Positions 8,896-17,015 are shown, numbered from the stretch's first letter. The stretch: 64,000 bases of DNA from CAYOZN01 sp964408455 (GCA_964408455.1 CAYOZN010000005.1:1-64000); one strand, 5' to 3'. Made by a program: numbers and translations. The notes: generated from the sequence alone by a model not told the origin.

Positions 8896-8934
8896 TTGTT
8901 CGGCGCGTACGCTGCGCGTGCCGCACCTCGTTCC

Positions 8935-9384
8935 TTATCTGGCAACTCTCGCCGCACGCTTGACAGCAGAAGGGCGCCTGGCCGGCGAGGCGCCCCCGGT
9001 GGTCTTCCCGGCGTTCTCCGCGATGCGCGCCCTTACCAGCTTCTTCACTAAAGCCGCGGGCGGCGGCCGATCGGGCTGGAACCGAATGGTGCCCTTGCTG
9101 GTATCGTAGCCCGCCAGATCGTCCGCGTACGCTGGCACCGTCTTGTCGCTCATCAGGTAAAACGCGCAATGCCGATCCGTCGCGCCGAAAGCGACCAGCG
9201 GCCGGCCATCCAGTCGAAAGGCCGGCAGGCCGTAGCTGATGCACTCTTCGGCTGACGGCGCGGCGGATCGGATCGCCTTGCAGAGCTTCTCCAGAGCGGC
9301 GCGCTGGTCGGGGCCCATGTTGGACAGGAACTTTTCGTGGCTGTCCGGTTTCGTCGCTTTTCCCTGCAACTGTCGGCTCGTCAT
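8935..9384 (-). CDS. DUF1801 domain protein (YdhG-like)
   Basis: Encodes 149 residues. EECISYGLPAFRLDGRPLVAFGATDRHCAFYLMS is typical of the DUF1801/YdhG group. A basic Ala-rich tail follows. Its ATG overlaps the stop of the upstream SRPBCC gene by four bases (ATGA), so translation is coupled. It is the last gene of the arsR-SRPBCC operon starting at 10885. Confidence 0.85.
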   Translation of the reverse strand: MTSRQLQGKATKPDSHEKFLSNMGPDQRAALEKLCKAIRSAAPSAEECISYGLPAFRLDGRPLVAFGATDRHCAFYLMSDKTVPAYADDLAGYDTSKGTIRFQPDRPPPAALVKKLVRARIAENAGKTTGGASPARRPSAVKRAARVAR

Positions 9385-9893
9385 TTTGTCAGCATCTCCT
9401 CGAGTTGGTCATATCCCGTCGCCACGCCGTGCTCCATGCCCGACGCGATCGCCCCATCCCGCGCTTCTTTCGATGCATACGAAACGGTCAGCTTCAGCGA
9501 CGTTGTCGGGCGGCCATCGGCGCCCCGCTTTTCCGTCAGCACCAGGGTGCAATGCTGATCGCCCATCGGCGTGCAGCCCATCTCGAACGTCTCGGTGCGC
9601 ACGATGCGGCCGCCGCTGCCATCCGGTGCCGGCGGAATGACCTCACGATAGCCGCCGTGCATGACCATGGCGGTGTTGCCTTCGGGGCCGATCCACTCCC
9701 AGCGGAAGCAGCCGCCGGGCCGCACGTCCTCGTTGCACACGCTCATCGTCCAGCCGGGCGGCAGGAACAGCCATCGGCGGATCAGCTCCGGCTTCGTCAT
9801 CGCGTCCCATACCAGGTGCCGCGGCGCGTCGAAGTCGCGCGTCATCACGATCTCGCAATCGCTCGGCGTCGTCACTGTCAAAGTATTCTTCAC
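9381..9893 (-). CDS. SRPBCC (AHSA1-like) domain protein
   Basis: Encodes 170 residues from the GTG at 9893, which has AGGAG nine bases upstream; a TTG 13 codons earlier lacks such a site. EIVMTRDFDAPRHLVWDAMTKPELIRRWL, DVRPGGCFRWEW and the C-terminal DGAIASGMEHGVATGYDQLEEML are AHSA1 hallmarks. The fold binds hydrophobic ligands or Hsp90-like partners in other systems; here the ligand is unknown. Second gene after arsR; paralogue of the neighbour at 10031-10510. Confidence 0.9.
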   Translation of the reverse strand: MKNTLTVTTPSDCEIVMTRDFDAPRHLVWDAMTKPELIRRWLFLPPGWTMSVCNEDVRPGGCFRWEWIGPEGNTAMVMHGGYREVIPPAPDGSGGRIVRTETFEMGCTPMGDQHCTLVLTEKRGADGRPTTSLKLTVSYASKEARDGAIASGMEHGVATGYDQLEEMLTK

Positions 9894-10030
9894 TGTGCAA
9901 TCTCCTGCCTTTTCCCGGGCGCAAGTCTTCAATAACCGCCCGTGCCTCTGCTATGCAAAAATGCTCCGCCCCAGATTCCAGCGGCGTCGCAGTCGAATTC
10001 GCGCCTGCACACATTACATGGCGCTGCCCC

Positions 10031-10510
10031 TCACGACATCGCGTGAAGAACTTCGTCGAGCCGGTCGTAGGACTCGCTCGCCCCGCGCTCCATGCCCGAA
10101 GCAATCATGCCGTCGCGGTCATCCTTTGTCGGATAGGCCGAGCGCGTCGTCACGCGCGTCCTGCCGCGCTCCTCGCGAAATAGCACTGTCTCGGTCATCA
10201 CATGGCCGGGCATGCCTTCGAATTCAAACGTGTAAACGAGCTTCTCCGGCGGAATGACCTCGCGATACTCGCCTCGGAATGCAAATTCGTTGCCTTCCCG
10301 ATCATTGCATACGTATCTCCACGCGCCGCCGGGCCGAACGTCCATTGCGTCCACCTTCGTGGTGTGCTCTTTCAGCCCCCACCAGCGCGGAATCAGCGTG
10401 GGGTCGGTAAATGCGCGAAACACCAGCGCGCGCGGCGCCGCAAAGTCGCGGTTCATCTCGATCTCGAGATCGTTCGGCAACGTGACGGTGAGGGTGTTGG
10501 TTTGCTGCAT
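10031..10510 (-). CDS. SRPBCC (AHSA1-like) domain protein
   Basis: Encodes 159 residues. EIEMNRDFAAPRALVFRAFTDPTLIPRWWG, DVRPGGAWRYV and DGMIASGMERGASESYDRLDEVL match the AHSA1 group. It starts three bases after the arsR stop, so it is co-transcribed and probably controlled by that repressor. Such ArsR-AHSA1 pairs are common in bacteria, but the inducer is not known. Confidence 0.92.
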   Translation of the reverse strand: MQQTNTLTVTLPNDLEIEMNRDFAAPRALVFRAFTDPTLIPRWWGLKEHTTKVDAMDVRPGGAWRYVCNDREGNEFAFRGEYREVIPPEKLVYTFEFEGMPGHVMTETVLFREERGRTRVTTRSAYPTKDDRDGMIASGMERGASESYDRLDEVLHAMS

Positions 10511-10513
10511 CGG

Positions 10514-10885
10514 TCATCTCCCTTCATGCTGGTCGTCTTCTCGCCGTTGTTCATCGGCCTGTAACTCCTGGAGCAGATTGTCGAGGCGCTGATAAGCCTG
10601 CTCCCAATGCTCACGATAGCCCTGCATCCAGTCATTGGCCTGCTTGAGCGGCGCAGCGTTCAACCGGCACAGGTGCGCCCGGCCCGCCACGCGGCGGCGC
10701 ACAAGCCTTGCCCGCTCCAGTACGCGCACGTGCTTGGACGCGGCGGGGAACGACATGCGCAGGGGGGCCGACAGTTCGCTGAGATTCTGCTCGTGATCGG
10801 TCAGCCGGCGAAGAATCGCCCGCCGGGCAGGGTGAGCCAGGGCATGAAAGACGCGGTCGAGCTGTGGTGAGCGATCTACAACCAT
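10514..10885 (-). CDS. ArsR family transcriptional regulator
   Basis: Encodes 123 residues with a winged helix: LAHPARRAILRRLTDHEQNLSELSAPLRMSFPAASKHVRVLERARLV. There are no Cys pairs for metal sensing, so it is the non-metal type usually next to AHSA1 genes. The promoter (TTGACA, 17 bp, TATTAT) places the transcription start within a base or two of the ATG, so the mRNA is probably leaderless. Two palindromes that look like autoregulatory operators flank the promoter. Confidence 0.93.
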   Translation of the reverse strand: MVVDRSPQLDRVFHALAHPARRAILRRLTDHEQNLSELSAPLRMSFPAASKHVRVLERARLVRRRVAGRAHLCRLNAAPLKQANDWMQGYREHWEQAYQRLDNLLQELQADEQRREDDQHEGR

Positions 10886-10891
10886 ATGGTT
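10880..10891. promoter_or_regulatory. Operator 1 of the arsR operon
   Basis: Perfect 12-bp palindrome AACCATATGGTT spanning the arsR start codon, just downstream of the -10 box. Binding here would block transcription start. The flank TTTAAT recurs at operator 2. Confidence 0.65.
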
Positions 10892-10893
10892 TA

Positions 10894-10922
10894 ATAATAC
10901 ACCGGCCCACAGTAAATGTCAA
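10894..10922 (-). promoter_or_regulatory. Sigma70-type promoter of the arsR operon
   Basis: On the minus strand TTGACA (10922-10917), 17-bp spacer, TATTAT (10899-10894). This is close to consensus. The predicted start falls at about 10887-10886 and the ATG begins at 10885. Confidence 0.85.
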
Positions 10923-10934
10923 ACCAAAGGGTTT
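10921..10934. promoter_or_regulatory. Operator 2 of the arsR operon
   Basis: Palindrome AAACC-AAAG-GGTTT overlapping the -35 box. Its centre is about 42 bp (four helical turns) from that of operator 1, and both share an AACC/GGTT half-site followed by TAAT. Confidence 0.6.
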
Positions 10935-11053
10935 AATATTTTACGGCCCGTGTCAGCGCACGGATCGGTGATCGCAAATAGTTTGCGGAACCGGTCTTAC
11001 GTGAGAATCACGGCGTCGAGTCCAAGGCAGGACATTGCAGTGGGGACCCGCTA

Positions 11054-11869
11054 TTAATGGCGGCCGTACACATCGGTACTCAGATACTTCAGCCCCGAAT
11101 CGGCCATCAGCGTCACCACCGTCGCGCCCGTTCGCAGCCTGCGGGCCACCTCGATCGCCGCCGCGACATTCGCTCCGGACGACGTGCCGGCAAAGAGCCC
11201 CTCCTCGCGGGCCAGCCTCCGTGCCATCTCTTTGGCATCTTCGGTGCCGACGGCCACGATCTCGTCCACCAGCGACGCATCCCACAGCGGCGGAATGTAG
11301 CCGATCCCGACGCCCTCGATCTTGTGAGGCCCCGCCGCACCGCCGCGCAACACCGACGATTCCGCCGGCTCGACGGCAACGATCCGCACATCCGCACGAC
11401 ACCGCTTCAGCACGGTCGCAACGCCACGAGACGACGCCGCCGTGCCCACACAGTGAACAAATGCATCGACGTCTCCGTTCGTCTGCCGCCAGATCTCTTC
11501 GCCCAGACCGTAATAGCCCGCAATGCTGTCGTGATTGTTGAGCTGATCGACCCAGAAGGTGCCGGGCTCGCGACTGGCCGCGCGGGCCGCCTCAATCATG
11601 TCCAGAATCAGCTTGCGCGTGGTGCGACCGCCCTCGCTGGGAACGAGTATCAATTCGGACCCCAGCGCTGCCATATGGTCCAACTTCTCCCGGCTGAAGG
11701 CGTCGGAGCTGATAATCCGCAGGCGATAGCCCCGGGCGGCGCAGATTAGTGCCAGCGATGTGCCCGTGCTGCCGCCGGTGAATTCGACCACGGTGTCGCC
11801 CGGCCTCAGCCGTCCGTCGCGCTCCGCCGCCGAGATCACCGCAAGAGCCATGCGATCTTTGACGCTCAC
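11054..11869 (-). pseudogene. Cysteine synthase-like PLP enzyme, N-terminus lost at a junction
   Basis: The 271 visible residues cover most of a cysteine-synthase/cystathionine beta-synthase type fold: SVKDRMALAVI with the PLP-binding Lys, the phosphate loop EFTGGSTGTSLA, and a C-terminal GLFAGTSSGANVAAAI. Normal enzymes have about 40 residues before SVKDR, including a GNTPL motif, none of which is present here. The frame before residue 2 (11870 onward) belongs instead to a different gene fragment on the other strand. Expression would need the GTG at 11869. Probably inactive, or an assembly join. Confidence 0.75.
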
Positions 11870-11870
11870 C

Positions 11871-12224
11871 GTCGGTGCGGTCTTCGTGGACCGCGCCGAC
11901 CGGCTCTACGTCTTCGATCCCGATCCCGGCGCCATCATTTTCGTGCTCGATGACGCCGAGTCGCTCGACGGCACAGTCGCGCCGGATCGCACGATAGACA
12001 TCGATCTTCCGGCCACCACACAAGGTGCGCTTCCGCCGGAGTTCTTCCCCGGCGCGATCGTCGTCGATGCCGATGGCACCGGCTACGTCAGCGACTTCGG
12101 GGAGGACACAATCCACATCATTCCCGACATCGGCACGCGCGACGGCACCCTGCCCGTCGGCAAGACGATCGCCGGCCCGAGCACGGCGTTTGATGAAATC
12201 GGCGGGCTGTTTATCTGGGAATGA
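11871..12224 (+). pseudogene. C-terminal fragment of a secreted repeat (beta-propeller-like) protein
   Basis: The 117 codons read VGAVFVDRADRLYVFDPDPG..., with two repeat units: IFVLDDAESLDGTVAPDRTI and IHIIPDIGTRDGTLPVGKTI. A YVSDFG strand lies between them. This is the style of NHL/propeller-like proteins in planctomycetes. There is no start or signal peptide of its own; upstream the frame runs into antisense of the truncated cysteine synthase. Both fragments break at the same point, about 11868-11871. Confidence 0.6.
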
Positions 12225-12302
12225 GCAACGTTGCAGCCGATGGCGTACATCAGCGCCAACGGGGATGAGCAATCAGGGCGACATGTGCGGGGCGCGCCGA
12301 AC

Positions 12303-13004
12303 TCACCCCTGCCGCTTCACCATCTCCGGAACGCACACCGGCACATAGGGGATGATGCAGCCCTTCGACATCGGCCAGTCCTTGTACAGCCCGATCTGCT
12401 CGCCGATGGAGATCGCGCGCTTGCGGTGTGCGGCGTGCTTGATGCCGATCGCCATAAGCGTGTTGTTCATCGTCCACTGCACCTCGGGCTTGGCCTTCGA
12501 CATCTCTTTCTCGAGGCGATCGAGCAGCGCGGCCACGTCGAGGCCGGCTCCCCCGTCAGCGCCTCCGTCGGCCCCCTTGTTCACGCAGCTGGCGGTCAGG
12601 TGCCAGCCCGCGCGGGCCGCCCACGGGTTCTTGTCCTTCATCCACTTCGTGCGCAGCTTTTCCTTCTCAGGGTGTTGCGCGACGACGTAATTGTTCAGCC
12701 AGTCAGCCGCATACGCGCAGCTGGCGGAGCGCGTCAGTCGGTCCACTTCGTCAGCTGAGAGCGACTTAGGCTTGATGATGAGCGTGGCGACAAGCTGCGC
12801 CTCAAAGTTGCCGGTCTCCCAGAGCTTGAGGGCGAGCTCGTGATCCGTCTTGATCTTCTTCGCCAGCGTGCGGATGTCGCCCATCCTTACGCCGAACTGA
12901 TGGTCAGGAGGGGCCGTGCCGTCAGGTCCCACCTTGGAGTTGTATTTGCGGCGGGCGTCGTCGCCGAGGGACTTGAGTTGTGCGAGAACCTCTTTGGTGT
13001 TCAT
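12303..13004 (-). CDS. DNA alkylation repair protein (AlkD-like HEAT repeats)
   Basis: Encodes 233 residues from MNTKEVLAQLKSLG. GVRMGDIRTLAKKIKTDHELALKLWETGNFEAQLVATLI and TRSASCAYAADWLNNYVV match the AlkD-type family of HEAT-repeat glycosylases that remove alkylated bases. The active-site Asp and Trp cannot be confirmed by eye. A -10-like TAAGAT ends seven bases before the ATG, giving a possible leaderless mRNA. It is transcribed divergently from the arsR gene at 13092 and shares its operator. Confidence 0.85.
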   Translation of the reverse strand: MNTKEVLAQLKSLGDDARRKYNSKVGPDGTAPPDHQFGVRMGDIRTLAKKIKTDHELALKLWETGNFEAQLVATLIIKPKSLSADEVDRLTRSASCAYAADWLNNYVVAQHPEKEKLRTKWMKDKNPWAARAGWHLTASCVNKGADGGADGGAGLDVAALLDRLEKEMSKAKPEVQWTMNNTLMAIGIKHAAHRKRAISIGEQIGLYKDWPMSKGCIIPYVPVCVPEMVKRQG

Positions 13005-13011
13005 GGCGGTA

Positions 13012-13040
13012 ATCTTAATCGCTGGTGAGTTGACATGCAA
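13012..13040 (-). promoter_or_regulatory. Promoter of the AlkD-like gene
   Basis: Minus strand TTGCAT (13040-13035), 17 bp, TAAGAT (13017-13012). The -35 lies inside the palindromic operator of the divergent promoter. Confidence 0.5.
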
Positions 13041-13059
13041 GTCCAGACTTGCCTATACT
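13030..13059 (+). promoter_or_regulatory. Promoter and operator of the arsR-VOC operon
   Basis: TTGACA (13030-13035), 18 bp, TATACT (13054-13059). The spacer contains a perfect palindrome GCAAGT-CCAG-ACTTGC (13037-13052). A second inverted repeat, ACTTCG/CGAAGT (13057-13062 with 13074-13079), overlaps the -10 and early transcript. Both are placed for autorepression by the ArsR protein. Confidence 0.75.
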
Positions 13060-13091
13060 TCGTGCAAAAGACTCGAAGTAATGTTTGATCC

Positions 13092-13373
13092 ATGGACGAC
13101 CTCTTCCGAGCCATTGCCGATCCGACAAGGCGGGCGATTCTGGACGAGCTGGTGGATCGGGACGGGCAGACCCTCTTCGAAATCTGCGGCCGCCTGGTCA
13201 TGAAGCACGGCATCGGCTCGACGCGGCAGGCGATCTCGCAGCACCTGGAGGTCCTGGAGTCGGCCGGGTTGATCCATGCAAAACGCGAAGGCCGGTACAA
13301 GTTTCACTGGTTCAACGGCGAACCTCTGAAGGCCATCACCAGGCGTTGGCCCACCAACGAACGTGGGAGCTGA
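13092..13373 (+). CDS. ArsR family transcriptional regulator
   Basis: Encodes 93 residues, nearly all winged helix: MDDLFRAIADPTRRAILDELVDRDGQTLFEICGRL...ISQHLEVLESAGLI. No metal-binding Cys. A 30-base leader separates the promoter from the ATG, unlike the other two regulators here. The VOC gene follows after six bases. Confidence 0.9.
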   Translation: MDDLFRAIADPTRRAILDELVDRDGQTLFEICGRLVMKHGIGSTRQAISQHLEVLESAGLIHAKREGRYKFHWFNGEPLKAITRRWPTNERGS

Positions 13374-13379
13374 TGCGCT

Positions 13380-13775
13380 ATGCGAATCGTCCTGTCCAGC
13401 GTGCTCGTCGATGACCAGGAGAAGGCCCTGCGGTTCTACACCGAGATCCTGGGCTTCCGGAAAAAGCACGATGTCCCCCTGGGCGAACATCGCTGGCTCA
13501 CCGTCGTGTCCCCCGAAGATCCGGACGGCACCGAGCTCCTCCTGGAGCCCGATGACCATCCCGCCGTCAAACCGTTCAAGTCCGCACTCGTCGAAGACGG
13601 CATCCCTTTCGCGTCGTTCGGTGTGACGGACGTTGCCGCCGAACACAAACGGCTCGAAGCGCTGGGTGTGCGGTTCACGCTGCCGCCCACCGATTTCGGC
13701 CGGGTGATCACCGCCGTATTCGACGACACGTGCGGGAACCTCATCCAGATTGCACAGGAGGTTCGGCCATCATGA
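13380..13775 (+). CDS. VOC family (glyoxalase-like) protein
   Basis: Encodes 131 residues with two beta-alpha-beta-beta-beta modules: VLVDDQEKALRFYTEILGF...TELLLEPDDH and VTDVAAEHKRLEALGVRF...FDDTCGNLIQIAQ. His, Glu and Gln at the usual positions suggest metal binding. VOC enzymes include glyoxalases, dioxygenases and resistance proteins. Here it is paired with an ArsR regulator, the common arrangement for detoxification genes of unknown substrate. Confidence 0.9.
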   Translation: MRIVLSSVLVDDQEKALRFYTEILGFRKKHDVPLGEHRWLTVVSPEDPDGTELLLEPDDHPAVKPFKSALVEDGIPFASFGVTDVAAEHKRLEALGVRFTLPPTDFGRVITAVFDDTCGNLIQIAQEVRPS

Positions 13776-13872
13776 TCACGACTCAACGCCGCCTCGGCGC
13801 ACTTTGCCCCGCATTGCCGTCTATCTCCTCCCTCATCATTCGACATTGTCATTTATCTGAAAGGAAAAGGTC

Positions 13873-14439
13873 ATGAAGAAGTTCGCAATTCTGGGTATTA
13901 CTCTCGCCATCGCGCTGTTCGTCAACGGTGTGCTGGCACAGTCGCAAGAGTCCAAAAAAGTTAAGGACGAGCCCGCCAGAGAACATGAATGGCTCAAGCA
14001 GCTCGTGGGTGAATGGGACACCACGTGGAAGATGTACATGGCGCCGGATCAGCCCCCGGCGGAATCCACCGGTACCGATTCGGTTCGCGCCCTCGGCGGC
14101 CACTGGATCGTCGCCGAAGCCAGGTCCACGATGATGGGCGCCCCCTACAGCGGCATTCTCTCGCTGGGTTACAACGCGCAGAAGAGGCGTTTCAATGGCA
14201 CCTGGATCGATTCCTTTGGCGGGCACCTGTGGATCTACAAAGGCACGCTCAACGACGCCGGCGACACGCTGACGCTCGAAACCAAAGGCCCGAGCCTGCA
14301 AGCCGCAGAAAAGACCGCGCGGTTCAGGGAAGTCATCCGGATCACGGGCAAGGATAGCCGCACGTTTAACTCATCCTTCGAGACCGAGGACGGCAAGTGG
14401 GTGAAGATTGTCACGATTGAGTACCGGCGCAAGAAATAA
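13873..14439 (+). CDS. DUF1579 family secreted protein
   Basis: Encodes 188 residues with a signal peptide (cleavage after VLAQ, about residue 23). REHEWLKQLVGEWDTTWKMYM starts a DUF1579 domain, which looks lipocalin-like; strands GGHWIVAEARSTMMG, YSGILSLGYNAQKRRFNGTW and TITKD-type turns follow. AAAGGAAAAGG precedes the ATG. It lies 97 bases after the VOC stop and may be the third gene of that operon. Function unknown. Confidence 0.85.
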   Translation: MKKFAILGITLAIALFVNGVLAQSQESKKVKDEPAREHEWLKQLVGEWDTTWKMYMAPDQPPAESTGTDSVRALGGHWIVAEARSTMMGAPYSGILSLGYNAQKRRFNGTWIDSFGGHLWIYKGTLNDAGDTLTLETKGPSLQAAEKTARFREVIRITGKDSRTFNSSFETEDGKWVKIVTIEYRRKK

Positions 14440-14674
14440 CGCGAGATCGCCAGAGCGCCGCTCAACTCTCGTGCCGGGAATCCTTGAGCCTGGAATCCGG
14501 GCGCTGCCCGGCTGTAAGACCGCGTAGAGTGAATGACCGTGTAACGGGCACAATCGACAGTGACGGAATATATGGGCAGCCGGGGGGGGGCAGCCGCACT
14601 CCAACAGGCCTTCGGGGCCGGATGAATGCGCCAGAACGCGGAAATCGAAATGACAGGATTTCTGGCAGGAGGTA

Positions 14675-14703
14675 TTGACAAAAAGATTTGTCAATGATAC
14701 CTT
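14675..14703 (+). promoter_or_regulatory. Promoter with palindromic operator for HTH/SRPBCC operon
   Basis: TTGACA (14675-14680), 17 bp, TACCTT (14698-14703). The -35 and spacer are covered by a perfect inverted repeat, TTGACAAA-AAGA-TTTGTCAA (14675-14694). The ATG at 14711 is at the predicted transcription start. Confidence 0.75.
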
Positions 14704-14710
14704 GCTGGTC

Positions 14711-15334
14711 ATGGTGGCCCTGAGCGTCATTGAAGATCCCGCGGCGGCCAGCATTGCGCTGGATCCCGTGCGAAGTCGACTTCTGTCGGAGCTTCAAGCG
14801 CCGGCCTCCGCCGCCACACTGGCCGGCCGCATCGGACTGCCCCGCCAGAAGGTCAACTACCACCTGCGCACGCTTGAATCGCACGGACTTGTCCGCGAGG
14901 CCGGCAAGAAGCGATGGGGCGGGCTGACCGAGAGGCGGCTCGTGGCGACCGCCTCGTCGTATGTCGTCTCGCCGGACGCGCTGGGCCCGGTCGCAGCCGA
15001 CCCCGCACGGACGGTGGATAGGCTGTCCGCGAGTTATCTCGTGGCATTGGCCGCCCGCGTGATTCGCGAAGTCGGACGGTTGCTTCGCAAATCCGAAGAA
15101 CTCAACAAGCGCCTGGCCACGCTCTCCATCGACACCGAAGTTCGGTTCCGGTCCGCCGAAGACCGTGCCGCCTTCAGCCGTGAACTGGCTACCGCGGTCG
15201 CCGCGCTGGTCTCGCGCTATCACGACGAGTCCGCCCCGGGCGGGCGCCGGCATCGATTGATAATCGGGGCGTATCCAAGTCCATCCACGCCCGGTGGAAC
15301 CAGGGTGGAAGCCAAAGAAAAGGAAACCACATGA
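14711..15334 (+). CDS. ArsR-like winged-helix regulator
   Basis: Encodes 207 residues. PVRSRLLSELQAPASAATLAGRIGLPRQKVNYHLRTLESHGLV is an ArsR/GntR-type winged helix, followed by a helical C-terminal domain (residues 95-190) of unknown ligand. A TTG 12 codons upstream is in frame but lies in the -35 box, so the ATG at 14711 is preferred, giving a leaderless mRNA. The stop overlaps the next start (ATGA). Confidence 0.88.
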   Translation: MVALSVIEDPAAASIALDPVRSRLLSELQAPASAATLAGRIGLPRQKVNYHLRTLESHGLVREAGKKRWGGLTERRLVATASSYVVSPDALGPVAADPARTVDRLSASYLVALAARVIREVGRLLRKSEELNKRLATLSIDTEVRFRSAEDRAAFSRELATAVAALVSRYHDESAPGGRRHRLIIGAYPSPSTPGGTRVEAKEKETT

Positions 15335-16143
15335 GCGTGAAGAAGGAACCATCCGGGCGCCGATCGTTTCAGGTCGAAATCGAAGTGCCGGGAACGCCGG
15401 AGGAAGTCTGGCAGGCCATTGCCACGGGACCGGGCATTTCGTCCTGGTTCGTACCGGCCGAGTTCGAGGTCCGCGACGGGAAGCCGGTCGCGGTGAAGTT
15501 GACCATGGGGCCGGGCATGGAGTCCACTTCGGCTGTGACGGCCTGGGAACCTCTGCACAAGTGGGCTGCCCAGGCTGATGGCTGGATCCCTGGCATGCCG
15601 CCGATTGCAAGCGAGTGGAGCGTTGAATCTCGCGGCGGTGGCAAGTGCATCGTGCGCATCGTCCAGAGCCTGTTCGCCAGCACGGACGATTGGGACAACC
15701 AACTGGAATCCGCCGCACACGGATGGCCGGGTTTCTTGCGCATCCTGCGGATCTATCTCGCGGACTTCCGCGGCCAGGCCTCGGCGACGATGAAGTGGAT
15801 GGCCCCCGTCGCGGGTACGGAAGCGGAAGCCTGGGACATTGCGACAACGGCCCTGGGGCTGAAAGGCGCCAGCGTCGGGCAACCTTGGAAGGCGGCCGCC
15901 GGTGTGCCGGCGTTCAGCGGCGTGCCGGAATACATCACCGAGAATCCGTACGATGCCCTGGTGCGCGTCGACAAGCCGGGGCCCGGCGTAGCCGCTCTCG
16001 GGACTTTCAGCTGCGGCGGCCCGACAATAGTGGTACTGGGTTTCTATCTTTACGGCGATCAGGCGACCGGCACCGTTGCTCACGAGGAACCGCTTTGGGA
16101 AGCCTGGTTTCAGAAACGCTTCCCAGTGCCGCAGATGGGCTGA
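15331..16143 (+). CDS. SRPBCC domain protein
   Basis: Encodes 270 residues. VEIEVPGTPEEVWQAIATGPGISSWFVPAEFEV and VTAWEPLHKWA are SRPBCC/AHSA1 features, followed by a second alpha/beta region of about 110 residues that ends in a conserved FPVPQMG. It overlaps the regulator stop by four bases. The gene downstream is a tandem paralogue. Confidence 0.88.
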   Translation: MSVKKEPSGRRSFQVEIEVPGTPEEVWQAIATGPGISSWFVPAEFEVRDGKPVAVKLTMGPGMESTSAVTAWEPLHKWAAQADGWIPGMPPIASEWSVESRGGGKCIVRIVQSLFASTDDWDNQLESAAHGWPGFLRILRIYLADFRGQASATMKWMAPVAGTEAEAWDIATTALGLKGASVGQPWKAAAGVPAFSGVPEYITENPYDALVRVDKPGPGVAALGTFSCGGPTIVVLGFYLYGDQATGTVAHEEPLWEAWFQKRFPVPQMG

Positions 16144-16208
16144 CACTTGCCGGTAGAACAAGAAGCGTCGGCGGCCTTGCTCCGCCTAGCCAAGACGAAG
16201 GGACCGAC

Positions 16209-17015
16209 ATGAGCGTGAAGAAGGAACCATCCGGGCGCCGATCGGTGCAGGTCGAAGTCGAAGTTTCGGGAACGCCGGAGGAAGTCTGGCGGGCGATCGC
16301 CACCGGACCGGGTGTCTCGTCGTGGTTCGTTCCCACGAGGATGGAGGAGCGCCAGGGAGGCGAGATCATCTCCAACTTCGGGCCGGGCATGGACTGCCCC
16401 GCGACGATCACGGCGTGGGAACCGCTTAAACGCTTCGTCGCCGAGGCAATCATGGGCCCGCCCGGCTCGCCGATGGTGGCGACCGAGTGGACCATCGAGG
16501 CGCGCGCGGGCGGAAAGTGCATCGTGCGGGTGGTGCACAGCCTGTTTGCCAGCACCGACGACTGGGACAACCAGCTCGACGGTCTCGAGAAGGGCTGGCC
16601 GCCGATCTTTCGCATCCTGCGGCGGTACGTTGAGACGTTCAAAGGCATGTCGTGCTCGGCGATGCAGTTCGTCAGCTTCTCCAGCGATTCGGAGGCGAAG
16701 GCGTGGGAAAAGCTCGGCGGGGAGCTGGGGCTGCTCGGGATTGCCGAGGGACAGAATTGGAGCGCTCCCGTTGGTTTGCCGCGCATCTCCGGCGTTTCGC
16801 TGGGGCACGGGATGCACGCGAACACCGTACTGCTCGGCCTCGACGCGCCCGTGCCGGGGACGGCGTACATTGGCGCATTTTCATGCGGCGGGATGGTGCA
16901 GGTGTACCTCGCGATCTATCTCTACGGTGCCGACGCGAAGGCCGCCGTCGAGCGCGATGAACCGGTCTGGCAGGCGTGGATAAACGAGCAGTTCCCGATG
17001 CCGCAGATGGGATGA
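16209..17015 (+). CDS. SRPBCC domain protein, tandem paralogue
   Basis: Encodes 268 residues, similar to the previous gene along its length (TPEEVWRAIATGPGVSSWFVP, SLFASTDDWDNQL, FPMPQMG). The frame is open upstream, but the ATG at 16209 has AAGGGA before it and matches the paralogue start. The first 36 bases are identical to those of the upstream copy, while the rest has diverged, which suggests gene conversion or selection on the translation start. Confidence 0.9.
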   Translation: MSVKKEPSGRRSVQVEVEVSGTPEEVWRAIATGPGVSSWFVPTRMEERQGGEIISNFGPGMDCPATITAWEPLKRFVAEAIMGPPGSPMVATEWTIEARAGGKCIVRVVHSLFASTDDWDNQLDGLEKGWPPIFRILRRYVETFKGMSCSAMQFVSFSSDSEAKAWEKLGGELGLLGIAEGQNWSAPVGLPRISGVSLGHGMHANTVLLGLDAPVPGTAYIGAFSCGGMVQVYLAIYLYGADAKAAVERDEPVWQAWINEQFPMPQMG

